Part shown: positions 41,731 through 51,191 of the stretch, in pieces
Numbering within the stretch: position 1 is the stretch's first letter
Layout: each line of letters begins with the position of its first letter
Assembly: GCF_030283145.1 (NCBI RefSeq)
Contig: NZ_JASNWE010000003.1
Span: 1,240,001 to 1,304,000 of the forward strand
Source: Actinomadura xylanilytica
Lineage (GTDB): Bacteria > Actinomycetota > Actinomycetes > Streptosporangiales > Streptosporangiaceae
Length of the DNA: 64,000 bases
Direction of reading: 5' to 3'
Notes under the pieces: generated by a model
Told to the model about the DNA's origin: nothing
The model's database searches: none
What the model saw: only the letters and a program-made list of their open reading frames with translations
Translations under genes and position numbers: made by a program

Positions 41731-42800
41731 GCACCTTCGACAGCTTCAAGAGCCTGTCCCGGGCGATGTTCCTCGGCTTCGTCAGGGACCGGACGGCGCT
41801 GGGCTTCACCGTGCTGTTCCCGCTGATGTTCCTGGTCATCTTCGGCGGGATCTTCGGGCACCAGACCACCTCCAGGGTGACCCTGGTCGAGGTCGGCCCG
41901 GTGCCCGTCGTCGACCAGGCCCTGGCGCGCGGCGCGGGCGAGCTGCACGGCGTGATGAAGGTCGAGAAGAGCACCGACCGGGCCGCGGCGCTGAGGAAGG
42001 TCGAGAAGGGCGACGCGGACGCGGTGGTGGAGCAGCGCGGCACCGACCTGACCGTCCACTACTCGGCGGCCGACCAGGTCAGGTCCGGGACCGCGCGGGG
42101 ACTGATGCAGTCCATCGTGCAGTCGGAGAACCAGAGCGCCAGCGGGAAGCCGCCGGTCTACAAGCTCGCCTCGCAGCAGGTGGAGGACGACTCCCTCAAG
42201 GCGATCCAGTTCTTCACCCCGAGCCTGCTCGGCTGGGCACTGGCGTCGGCGGGCGTGTTCGGGGCGTCCCAGACGCTGGTGACATGGCGGACGAAGGGGA
42301 TCCTGCGGCGGCTGCGGCTGTCGCCGGCGCCGATCTCGACGGTGTTCGGGGCGCGCGTCGCGGTCAGCCTGGTGGTGGCGCTGGTGCAGATGGCGCTGTT
42401 CCTGCTGGTGGCCCAGCTTCCGTTCTTCGGGCTCAAGCTCCAGGAGTACTGGTGGATGGCGATCCCGATGGTGCTGTCGGGGGTGCTGGCGTTCCTGGCG
42501 ATCGGGATGGTGATCGGGGCGTGGGCCAAGACCCAGGAGGCGGCGCAGGGCGTGACCCAACTGGTGGTGCTGCCGATGGCGTTCCTGGGCGGCTCGTTCT
42601 TCCCCCTGGACGACGCGCCCGGCTGGCTGAAGACCCTTTCGTACATCTTCCCGCTGCGCTACCTGAACGAGGGGATGCTGAACGTCATGGGCCGGGGACT
42701 CGGCCCGGCATCGGCGCTACCGCAAATCGGTGTGCTCCTGGGCGTGGCGGTAGTGGGTTCCCTGGTGGCGGTACGGCTGTTCCGTTGGGACGCCGCCTGA
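41727..42800 (+). CDS. ABC-2 type exporter permease
   Basis: 357 residues from the GTG overlapping the ATPase stop. One N-terminal transmembrane helix (LGFTVLFPLMFLVIFGGIFG), an extracytoplasmic domain of about 150 residues (DQALARGAGELHGVMKVEKS, AAALRKVEKGDADAVVEQRG), then five more helices from ASAGVFGASQTLVTW onward. The motif LPMAFLGGSFFPLDDAPGWL with YIFPLRYLNEGM is the hallmark of ABC-2 permeases. It forms the membrane half of an export pump with the preceding ATPase. Confidence 0.9.
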   Translation: MSTFDSFKSLSRAMFLGFVRDRTALGFTVLFPLMFLVIFGGIFGHQTTSRVTLVEVGPVPVVDQALARGAGELHGVMKVEKSTDRAAALRKVEKGDADAVVEQRGTDLTVHYSAADQVRSGTARGLMQSIVQSENQSASGKPPVYKLASQQVEDDSLKAIQFFTPSLLGWALASAGVFGASQTLVTWRTKGILRRLRLSPAPISTVFGARVAVSLVVALVQMALFLLVAQLPFFGLKLQEYWWMAIPMVLSGVLAFLAIGMVIGAWAKTQEAAQGVTQLVVLPMAFLGGSFFPLDDAPGWLKTLSYIFPLRYLNEGMLNVMGRGLGPASALPQIGVLLGVAVVGSLVAVRLFRWDAA

Positions 42801-42816
42801 CTTCCCAAGTCCGGCT

Positions 42817-42832
42817 GTGACCTCGGTCACTA
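42817..42832. promoter_or_regulatory. CRP-type binding site
   Basis: TGTGACCTCGGTCACT matches the CRP/FNR-family consensus TGTGA-N6-TCACA at all but the last base, 103 bp before the DUF7455 start. In actinomycetes such sites are bound by CRP or GlxR-type regulators. The target could be the DUF7455 gene. Confidence 0.5.
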
Positions 42833-42934
42833 ATAGCCCCATTCTGCTGTGGGCGTACGTACGAACAGATTGGGAACGTCTGCGTCGGGTTAGATGTTCT
42901 CCTAAGTACCGACCCCGAGCATGAGGAAGGTGCC

Positions 42935-43165
42935 GTGACTGGAGCCCTTGCCCCAACCAAGCCGCTGACCGTCGCCGACCGTTGCGACCGCTGTGGCGCC
43001 CAGGCCTACGTCCGTGCAGTCCTTGTAGGCGGCGGCGACCTTCTGTTCTGCGCCCACCACGGGCGCAAGTACGCAGAGGCGCTCCGCTCCAACGGGGCCG
43101 ACATTCAGGATGAGACCGACAGGCTGACCGAAACCCCGGCTACCGCCACAGAGGACGAACGGTAG
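42935..43165 (+). CDS. DUF7455 zinc-ribbon-like protein
   Basis: 76 residues from a GTG with GAGGAAGG four to eleven bases upstream. Probable zinc ligands are C17 and C20 (DRCDRCGAQ) and C39 with H41/H42 (LLFCAHHGRKY). The rest is a disordered acidic tail (DIQDETDRLTETPATATEDE). DUF7455 proteins are short, widespread in actinobacteria and functionally uncharacterised. They sit near parE and hrdB in Streptomyces, as here. A CRP-like palindrome precedes it, and a hairpin with T-richness follows. Confidence 0.85.
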   Translation: MTGALAPTKPLTVADRCDRCGAQAYVRAVLVGGGDLLFCAHHGRKYAEALRSNGADIQDETDRLTETPATATEDER

Positions 43166-43190
43166 GCATCGACATAAAAGAATCCCTCGG

Positions 43191-43218
43191 CGGCGGTCAC
43201 CGGAGACGGTGGCCGCCG
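43191..43218 (+). terminator. Terminator of the DUF7455 gene
   Basis: 12-bp stem with one G-T pair (CGGCGGTCACCG against CGGTGGCCGCCG), loop GAGA, followed by TTCGCATTTCGG. Lies 25 nt after the stop. Confidence 0.8.
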
Positions 43219-43368
43219 TTCGCATTTCGGGTGTCCGGGCGTGACCGGAAAATCGGAGATGACTTCATATAGTGACGGACTCATCACAGAAAGTATCGAC
43301 GAATTGACTCGGGATGCTCGGAGATCTCCGTGACCCTCCGGACTCTCCGAGATCTTCGCGTGAATTGA

Positions 43369-44199
43369 TCATCGTGCGGGGAGCGGCTTGACCCGGTAGT
43401 GGTATCCGCCGCTGACACCGAAACCCTCACTCTCATAGAGGGCCCGCGCAGCCGCGTTCCGCGCTACGACCACCAGGTAGGCGCGCGTGCAGCCGCGTGT
43501 CCCTCCCCAGTCCAGTAGCCCGCGCAGGACACGCCGGCCCAGCCCGCGGCACCGCGCGTCGGGCGCGACCGCCATGGCATAGATCCCGAGCCACTCCCCC
43601 TGAGGAACAGCCCTGCCGACGGCCGCACCGTCCAGCGAGGCGTATCCGGCCGGGACGCCCGTCAGGATCTTCTCCGCGACAGGCAGTTGCTCTGCGTAGC
43701 GGCCGTCCACAGCCCACCACCGTTCCAGCCACTCCCGTGAGGGGGCGTCCTCCACAACGACCCCGGCGACCCCGGCCGCACCGTCCTCCCTATACGGGCC
43801 GGTGATCTCGGTGGTCATCGCCAGGGTCGGATCGACCAGTTCGTAGCCGCGCGCGTGAAGCAGCGCGTCCAGCCCGCTCGGACGGCTCTGTCCGCTCATG
43901 GAGAACACCGTGGGCAGCCCGCGTTCGGCGTAGAAGCCCTCCGCACGCGCAATCGCCTCGTCCAGGGCTTCCGGCGCCTCGAGGGGCAGGACGGAGTTGG
44001 CCCGTTTCGTGACGCCGTCCGCGTGCCGCAGCAGCCAACCGCCAATATCCTGGACGTATGGGGCGGGCCAGGCCGCGGCGACAAGCCCGTCGAGTCCGTC
44101 AAGCCCGCCGGGCGCCGCGAGCCCGCCGGATCCACTGGATCCGTTGGGCATGCTGGGGCCGCTGAGGTCTCCGAGCTGCGGTAGCTCCCGGTCGGTCAT
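43369..44199 (-). CDS. GNAT family N-acetyltransferase
   Basis: 276 residues from the ATG at 44199. TAGGGT ends seven bases upstream, so the mRNA is likely leaderless. After about 25 Gly/Ser/Pro-rich residues comes a double GNAT-like module. The second half has the acetyl-CoA loop MAVAPDARCRGLGRRVLRGL with the RxxGxG/A pattern, then LVVVARNAAARALYESEGFG and a terminal YHYRVKPLP. The first half (AEGFYAERGLPTVFSMSGQ) resembles the N-terminal portion of the same superfamily. Acceptor unknown. Divergent from yaaA. Confidence 0.85.
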   Translation of the reverse strand: MTDRELPQLGDLSGPSMPNGSSGSGGLAAPGGLDGLDGLVAAAWPAPYVQDIGGWLLRHADGVTKRANSVLPLEAPEALDEAIARAEGFYAERGLPTVFSMSGQSRPSGLDALLHARGYELVDPTLAMTTEITGPYREDGAAGVAGVVVEDAPSREWLERWWAVDGRYAEQLPVAEKILTGVPAGYASLDGAAVGRAVPQGEWLGIYAMAVAPDARCRGLGRRVLRGLLDWGGTRGCTRAYLVVVARNAAARALYESEGFGVSGGYHYRVKPLPAR

Positions 44200-44246
44200 G
44201 CCCAGCACCCTAGAGGGACCTTAGGTGTCATGATTTCGGGGGGAAC

Positions 44247-45011
44247 GTGCGTATTCTGCTGCCGCCATCGGAGAAGAAGGCCGCTGAGGGGAACGGCCGT
44301 CCCCTCGACCTGGGGTCGCTGAGTTTCCCCGAGCTCAACCCGGCCCGCGAGCGGGTGTTGGCGGCGCTCGGCGAAACGTGCGCGCGCGATGACGCCCCCG
44401 ACGTCCTCGGTCTCCCCACCGGGCAGATCAGCGAGGCGCTCGCCCGGAACCGGGCGCTCTACCAGGCGCCCACGCTTCCCGTCGCGCGCCTGTACACCGG
44501 CGTCCTGTACGAGCAGCTGAACCTGCCGGACCTGGACCGGCGGGCCGCCGCCAGGCAGATCATCGTGTTCTCCGGCCTCTGGGGAGCCCTGCGGCTCACC
44601 GACCGGATCCCGCCGTATCGGCTGGCCATGGGCGTGACGCTCCCGCCCGCGGGCAGGCTCGCCGCCCTATGGCGCCCCGCCCTGAACGACGCCCTGGCCT
44701 CCCTGAACGGCGCCTCGCGCCGCCGGGGCGGTCTCATCGTCGACATGCGCTCCGGCCCGTACGCGACGGCCTGGAAGGCCCCGCAGCCCGCCGTGGCCGT
44801 GCGGGTGTTCCGCGAGCGCCTCCTGCACGGCACGCCCAAGCGCACCGTCGTCAGCCACATGGCCAAGGCCACCCGCGGCAAGATCGCGCACGACCTCATC
44901 AAGGCCGGTTCCGCGCCCCGCACCCCCGAGGAGCTCCTCAAGGCCGTCGCCGACCTGGGCCACACGGTCGAGTTGAACGGCACCAACCTCGACGTCATCC
45001 TGCACAACTGA
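44247..45011 (+). CDS. yaaA: YaaA family peroxide stress protein (DUF328)
   Basis: 254 residues from a GTG preceded by GGGGGG. The family hallmark is the opening MRILLPPSEKKAAEGNGRPL, followed by LYTGVLYEQLNL, IIVFSGLWGALRLTDRIPPY and a C-terminal VVSHMAKATRGKIAHDLIKA. In Escherichia coli YaaA limits free iron and oxidative DNA damage after H2O2. This 250-residue length is the family norm. Divergent from the GNAT gene. Confidence 0.93.
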   Translation: MRILLPPSEKKAAEGNGRPLDLGSLSFPELNPARERVLAALGETCARDDAPDVLGLPTGQISEALARNRALYQAPTLPVARLYTGVLYEQLNLPDLDRRAAARQIIVFSGLWGALRLTDRIPPYRLAMGVTLPPAGRLAALWRPALNDALASLNGASRRRGGLIVDMRSGPYATAWKAPQPAVAVRVFRERLLHGTPKRTVVSHMAKATRGKIAHDLIKAGSAPRTPEELLKAVADLGHTVELNGTNLDVILHN

Positions 45012-45189
45012 GCGCCTGGGCCTCTCCAGAGCGCTCGAGCCTCTCCCAGAGCGATCCTAAGCAGCGGCCACGTTGAGGTGGCGGCACGCCTTGACGCACT
45101 GGCCGACACGGTGCGCGGCGGCCGTCATCTCGCTTGCCGCCCCACTGCGGGGAGGGGCTCACGACGCGGGGCGACGTGCGCCCGGTACA

Positions 45190-45400
45190 GCGTTGGATGG
45201 CGGGTGCCGGCCTGCGCCATAGGGCATCCTTCTCCTCGCGCTCCAGGTCGAGTCCCAGCGCCAGCCAGAGCATGACCTCCCACGGGGCGGGGTCGGCCGG
45301 CCAGAGGGCCGCGGCACGCATCAGCGGGTCGCGGGCGGCCTGCTCGCGTTCGGGCGTAGACCGTGAAGCCGCCGCCTGCCCCGCGCGGGCACGCGAGTCG
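45190..45400 (-). pseudogene. Relic of a TPR-like gene
   Basis: On the minus strand MRAAALWPADPAPWEVMLWL then ALGLDLEREEKDALW resembles a helical repeat of actinobacterial hypothetical proteins of the form ARAA.LRPADPAPW..M.W.A.GL..EREEFD.LW. Upstream and downstream the frame loses protein character and there is no proper start or remainder. Best read as a fragment left after deletion. Evidence is one short motif, so confidence is low. Confidence 0.35.
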
Positions 45401-45502
45401 GGCGGATCCGCCACGCCTCCTCGACCCGGATACGGCCCGCAGCGACCGCAGCGCCGGATCCAGCCAGGTACGTGGAGGTTAAAGTGCGGTACATGGCGAA
45501 AT

Positions 45503-45539
45503 GCCGGTTGACCTGGAGAACTTCTCCCGGTCAACCGGC
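45503..45539. terminator. Near-perfect palindromic hairpin after hrdB (distal)
   Basis: 11-bp perfect outer stem (GCCGGTTGACC against GGTCAACCGGC) and an inner GGAGA/TCTCC stem with one mismatched step. Lies about 58 nt beyond the hrdB stop. Confidence 0.75.
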
Positions 45540-45543
45540 ACGG

Positions 45544-45588
45544 GTGATCCAGGGGCCCCGCCCGGATGGACGGCGGCCTCTGGATCAC
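45544..45588 (-). terminator. Terminator of hrdB (proximal)
   Basis: 14-bp stem with one mismatch (GTGATCCAGGGGCC against GGCCTCTGGATCAC), 17-nt loop, starting nine bases after the hrdB stop. With the next hairpin it forms a double barrier. Confidence 0.75.
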
Positions 45589-45596
45589 ACGGCCGA

Positions 45597-47243
<1,647 letters not shown>

Positions 47244-47499
47244 AAATACCTCTCGAACGAACGTGTGGCTTGGTTGACCCAAGTGCCCTGACGGGCCCGG
47301 CCTCACACTGGGTGGGACCACACACCTGGGCGGGCCACCTTGTGCGGGACCGCAGCGTACCCGCTCTTACTAGGGTCAAGCATTCTGGCACGGCTGCGCA
47401 TTCCGCCTTCGATGTCCTGCCCGGTAACACACCACCTTAGAGGGCGCGGGACGGTCCTTCGTACGTACTACACCGTCATCACGCCGTCTTCGGCGGGCT
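47244..47499. promoter_or_regulatory. hrdB upstream region
   Basis: 256 bp. On the minus strand a TTGACC at about 47376-47381 is followed by TACGCT 14 nt later, an imperfectly spaced candidate. The upstream CGTACGTAC stretch is palindromic. Promoter assignment is tentative. Confidence 0.4.
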
Positions 47500-49866
47500 T
47501 CACACGGGCTTCGGCGGGACGTGCAGCGCAAGTACGGTCACATCGTCCACCTGCTCGTACCCGGCAAGCATCCGATCGACCAGGAAGTCGACGAGTCTCT
47601 CTGGATCTCCTACCACTTCAGGTGGGGCGTCCGCCGCGACGGCGACCAGTTCCTCCAGCCCGGCGTCCACCCCACGCCTACGGTTCTCCACAAGTCCATC
47701 GGAATAGAACACCACAGTGTTGCCGGTCTCGACGGAAAAACTTGTCTGCTGCCGCTGGCTCGGCCAGCCGAGCGGCGTTCCCGGCTCCAGCTCGCTGACC
47801 CGGGCGGGCGAGTCCGGCGAGATCAGCAGGGGCGGCGGGTGGCCGGCGTTGCTGAACGCCCCCCGGCCCGTCTCGGGGTCGATGACCACGTAGGCGACGG
47901 TGGTGAACTGCTCCTCGGTCTCGGTCGCGCTGAAGAGCCGGTCGAGTCCGGCGAGCACCGCGGCCGGACGCGGATCGTTCAGCGCGAGGGCGCGCAGGGC
48001 GTTGCGGACGCGTCCCATTCCGGCCGCGGCGAGAACGCCCTTGCCCATCACGTCGCCGACCGCTACGGCCAGCCGGTCGTCGGGCAGCCGGAACACGTCG
48101 TACCAGTCGCCGCCGACCTGGACGTGCCTGGTCGCGGGGTTGTAGCGGGCGGCCAGCACCATGCCCGGCAACTGCGGGAGATCGCTCGGCAGCAGGCTGC
48201 GCTGCAGCTCCTCGGCCGTCTTGTGCTCACGCTCGAACAGCAGGGCCCGTTCGACGGCCAGCGCGCACTGGCCCGCGAGCGCCTCCAGGAAGACCCGCTC
48301 CTCCTCGGTGATCTCGCGCGGCCTGGTGAAGGAGAACCTGAGCGCGCCGATCGGGGCTCCCGCCGCCAGCAGCGGCAGGCCCACCCACGCGCGTTCCTGC
48401 GTGTGCTGGAGGAACAGGCCCATCTCGTCCCGGCCGAGCTGAAGGCGCAGGCTGTCGGGATGCTCGGCCAGGAACGGCCGGCTCTCGCGCACGGCCACCG
48501 ACAGCACAGTCTGGTCGCTGACCTTGATGTCCTCGGCCGAAGGGGACCGGCCGTCCGGGCGCGCGTCGCGTTCGGCGCCCGGCTGGGACGGGGTGACGAT
48601 GCTGAGGCGCAGCTTGTCGTCGTCGAGCAGCGCCACCGCGGAGTAGTCGGCGCCGATCGCGGACCGGCCCACCTCGGTGATCACCTGCACGACCTGGGAG
48701 ACGGTGAGCGCCTCGGCCAGCATCGAGGTGGCCTGCTGGAGCCGCGCGGTGCGCAGCGCCGCCGCCGACAACTGCTCGGTCAGCCGCCCGCGCATCTCCT
48801 CAGCCTCACGCTGCCCGGTGACGTCGGTGTTGGCACCGACCCACTCGATCACCTCGCCGCCCCGCCAGATCGGCACGGCGCGCACGTCGAAGTGCCGGTG
48901 GGTCCCGCTCTTGGTGCGGATCCGGTAGTTGGTCTCAAAGACCCGGTTCTCGGTGACGCACTCGCGCCAGATCGCCTCGATGCGCGGCCGGTCCTCGGGG
49001 TGGACCACCGACAGCCAGCCGCCGGCCGCGTACTCGTCCGGCGTCTGGCCCGTGATCCCGCGCCACTCCGGCGCGTCGTCGATGACCCCGCCGGCGGGGG
49101 CGGCCACCCACACGACCTGGGCGCTGGCCTCCACGAGCGAGCGGTAGCGCTGTTCCTTGCGGCGGATGACCTCCTCGGCCCGCCGCCGCTCGGTCATGTC
49201 CAGAGCGGTCAGCACCACGCCGATCGGCTCGCCCTCTGGGCTGCGGGCGGGCAGCCACGTGCAGGAGAGAATGCGCTCGTCATGGCCGGGCGTGAGGACG
49301 GGCTCGGCGAGCACCGGCACGACCGCCCGGGCCTCGGGAGCGAGCGGCGAGGCGTCGTCCGCCGCCGAGCCCGGCCCGGCCGCGTCGGGCGTGCCTGGGA
49401 TGTCTGATGTGGCTTCTGCGTGCGGTCCTGTGGCCTGTACCGGGATGTCCGGGCTGGCACCGCCCGTCCCCACGCTCGCCGCCGGGTCGCCTGGGGACGG
49501 GACGCCCAGGGCTCCCGTGGCCTCAGGAGGAGCGCCAGAGGAGGCGCGCACGACGAGGTCGACCTCGTTCTCGTTCAGGCCCTCGTCGCCGGACAGTGCT
49601 CTGCGGAGGGCGTCCTCGAAGGCGTTCGCCACGCTTTCGGGCAGGCTCTCCGCAGGGCGCCGCTGCTGCAAGTCGCCGACGGACACGCCCAGCATCGCGG
49701 CGAGCGCGTCATTGGCCCGCCGGCAGCGCAGATCGGGGCCGAAGAACGCCAGCCCGGCGGGGGCCTCCTTGAGCAACGTCGCGTACAGAGCGGAGTCGGA
49801 CGCATCCATGGACTGGCCCTCCACCCCCGAGACCCGGGGATGCGGAACGGACGTCTCGGTGCTCAT
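47500..49866 (-). CDS. PAS-PAS-GAF-PP2C (SpoIIE-type) protein phosphatase
   Basis: 788 residues from the ATG at 49866 with GGAGG eight bases upstream. First PAS domain at about 20-110 (LLKEAPAGLAFFGPDLRCRR), an acidic/Pro linker, a second PAS with PAC at about 220-350 (YRSLVEASAQVVWVAAPAGG, FETNYRIRTKSGTHRHFDVR), a GAF domain around 360-550 (VGRSAIGADYSAVALLDDDK), then the PP2C catalytic domain from LQRSLLPSDLPQLPGMVLAA with VGGDWYDVFRLPDDRLAVAV (metal Asp), DVMGKGVLAAAGM and a final VDDVTVLALHVPP. Soluble regulator that dephosphorylates an anti-anti-sigma partner (family role). Same strand as hrdB. Confidence 0.92.
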   Translation of the reverse strand: MSTETSVPHPRVSGVEGQSMDASDSALYATLLKEAPAGLAFFGPDLRCRRANDALAAMLGVSVGDLQQRRPAESLPESVANAFEDALRRALSGDEGLNENEVDLVVRASSGAPPEATGALGVPSPGDPAASVGTGGASPDIPVQATGPHAEATSDIPGTPDAAGPGSAADDASPLAPEARAVVPVLAEPVLTPGHDERILSCTWLPARSPEGEPIGVVLTALDMTERRRAEEVIRRKEQRYRSLVEASAQVVWVAAPAGGVIDDAPEWRGITGQTPDEYAAGGWLSVVHPEDRPRIEAIWRECVTENRVFETNYRIRTKSGTHRHFDVRAVPIWRGGEVIEWVGANTDVTGQREAEEMRGRLTEQLSAAALRTARLQQATSMLAEALTVSQVVQVITEVGRSAIGADYSAVALLDDDKLRLSIVTPSQPGAERDARPDGRSPSAEDIKVSDQTVLSVAVRESRPFLAEHPDSLRLQLGRDEMGLFLQHTQERAWVGLPLLAAGAPIGALRFSFTRPREITEEERVFLEALAGQCALAVERALLFEREHKTAEELQRSLLPSDLPQLPGMVLAARYNPATRHVQVGGDWYDVFRLPDDRLAVAVGDVMGKGVLAAAGMGRVRNALRALALNDPRPAAVLAGLDRLFSATETEEQFTTVAYVVIDPETGRGAFSNAGHPPPLLISPDSPARVSELEPGTPLGWPSQRQQTSFSVETGNTVVFYSDGLVENRRRGVDAGLEELVAVAADAPPEVVGDPERLVDFLVDRMLAGYEQVDDVTVLALHVPPKPV

Positions 49867-50316
49867 GGACAACACCTCCGCCCCAGAGGGTCCCGTACCG
49901 CGCGGCAATTTTTCATCACTATGAGTGAATGGGAGCAGGCTAGCGCTCCCACCTCCATCACAACACCGGTCGTGTCAGGTATTCATCATCCCGATGGTTC
50001 GCCGTGGACGGAAGCCCTGATGGACATCCGTGTCCCACGGTCCCCAGCGATGAGCTCGGATTCGGACGCCGCCCGTCCGTCCTCCCCCGGGCACCGGGGG
50101 AGGACGTCACGGACGGCAAGTAGGAGATGGTACGACGGCCAGGCGCTTCACAACGGGGACCTCCGCTCCCTCGGCGAGTTCCGGACGCATCGAATGCGTT
50201 CCATCACTGCCCGCATTTTTGGCAAAAACACGGCAAAGCCGCGCCGGGAGGGTCGCGGTTGATAGGCGAGAGTCCTGGTACGCCAGGGTCTTGGCATACC
50301 GGCGCGCCGAGGGCGG
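49867..50316. other. Intergenic region between the PP2C and HhH-GPD genes
   Basis: 450 bp. Nothing codes convincingly. The left part should hold the PP2C promoter. The right end holds a hairpin. Confidence 0.5.
50277..50300 (-). terminator. Hairpin after the HhH-GPD gene
   Basis: 8-bp inverted repeat with one G-T step (GGTATGCC against GGCGTACC on the minus strand) and 8-nt loop, 17 nt after the stop at 50317. No T-run. Confidence 0.4.
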
Positions 50317-50898
50317 CTACTTGTTCGCCTTGGCCGCGGCCTTCATCTCCTGCTTGAAGGCGCGGACCTTGGCGAGGGACTCCGGACCCGTGATGTCGGC
50401 GACGGAGCGATGCGAACCTTCGTCCCCGTACGAACCGGCCGCCTCACGCCAGCCGTCCGGGTGCACGCCGTACTGCTTGCCCAGCAGCGCGAGGAAGATC
50501 TGTGCCTTCTGTTTGCCGAACCCCGGCAACGCGTTGAGGCGCTTGAACAGCTCCTTGCCCGAGTCGACGTCCCGCCAGACGGCCTCGGCGTCACCGCCGT
50601 AGTGCTCGACCAGGTACTGGCAGAGCTGCTGCACGCGCTTGGCCATCGACCCCGGGTAGCGGTGCACCGCAGGCTTCTCTGACAGCAGCGCCACGAACCG
50701 CTCCGGGTCGTACGCGGCGATGTCATGGGCGTCCAGGTCGGCGGCACCGAGTCTCTGCGCGATCGTGTAGGGCCCGGAAAAGGCCCATTCCATCGGGACC
50801 TGCTGGTCGAGCAGCATTCCGATGAGCGCGGCGAGAGGGCTGCGCCCGAGCAGGTCGTCGGCCTCAGGCCGCTGTGCGAGATGAACCTTGATGGCCAT
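50317..50898 (-). CDS. HhH-GPD type base excision DNA repair protein
   Basis: 193 residues from the ATG at 50898 with AAGGTGGGG upstream. The protein begins with a short beta element (MAIKVHLAQRPEADDLLGRS), then LLDQQVPMEWAFSGPYTIAQ as in helix-hairpin-helix glycosylases. The hairpin-helix motif is LNALPGFGKQKAQIFLALLG with the following Lys/Gly, and the usual active-site Asp lies in the C-terminal SVADITGPESLAKV. Role: removal of damaged bases. It is smaller than EndoIII (no Fe-S cluster). The lesion is unknown. Confidence 0.88.
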   Translation of the reverse strand: MAIKVHLAQRPEADDLLGRSPLAALIGMLLDQQVPMEWAFSGPYTIAQRLGAADLDAHDIAAYDPERFVALLSEKPAVHRYPGSMAKRVQQLCQYLVEHYGGDAEAVWRDVDSGKELFKRLNALPGFGKQKAQIFLALLGKQYGVHPDGWREAAGSYGDEGSHRSVADITGPESLAKVRAFKQEMKAAAKANK

Positions 50899-51191
50899 GG
50901 TCCCCACCTTAGATCTGACAGATCCCCTACATACGGCTCCCCTACATACGGCCGCAGGGACGGCGGGTCGTGCTGGGCATGCTCGGCCTCGGCGCCCGTG
51001 ACGGCGGCGCCTCTGCACGTGTCCGGCGACTCAGGAGGACCGGGGCGGAATCTATGGAACACGGGCCGGGCGTGTCTGACGCTCACACAAAAGGCGTTTA
51101 GCTGGGGCGCCACCGAGTTCCCGGGCGTCCCATTTCGGCCTTCCCCGATGTCCTGGGCGTCGTACGGCGCCGAATCTGAGAGGCTAGGTGC

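Larger units (their letters stand above)
45012..45596. other. Gene-poor stretch downstream of yaaA and hrdB
   Basis: 585 bp between convergent genes with no intact gene. It contains the TPR-like relic (45190-45400) and, near the right end, two strong hairpins that terminate hrdB transcription. Confidence 0.6.
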
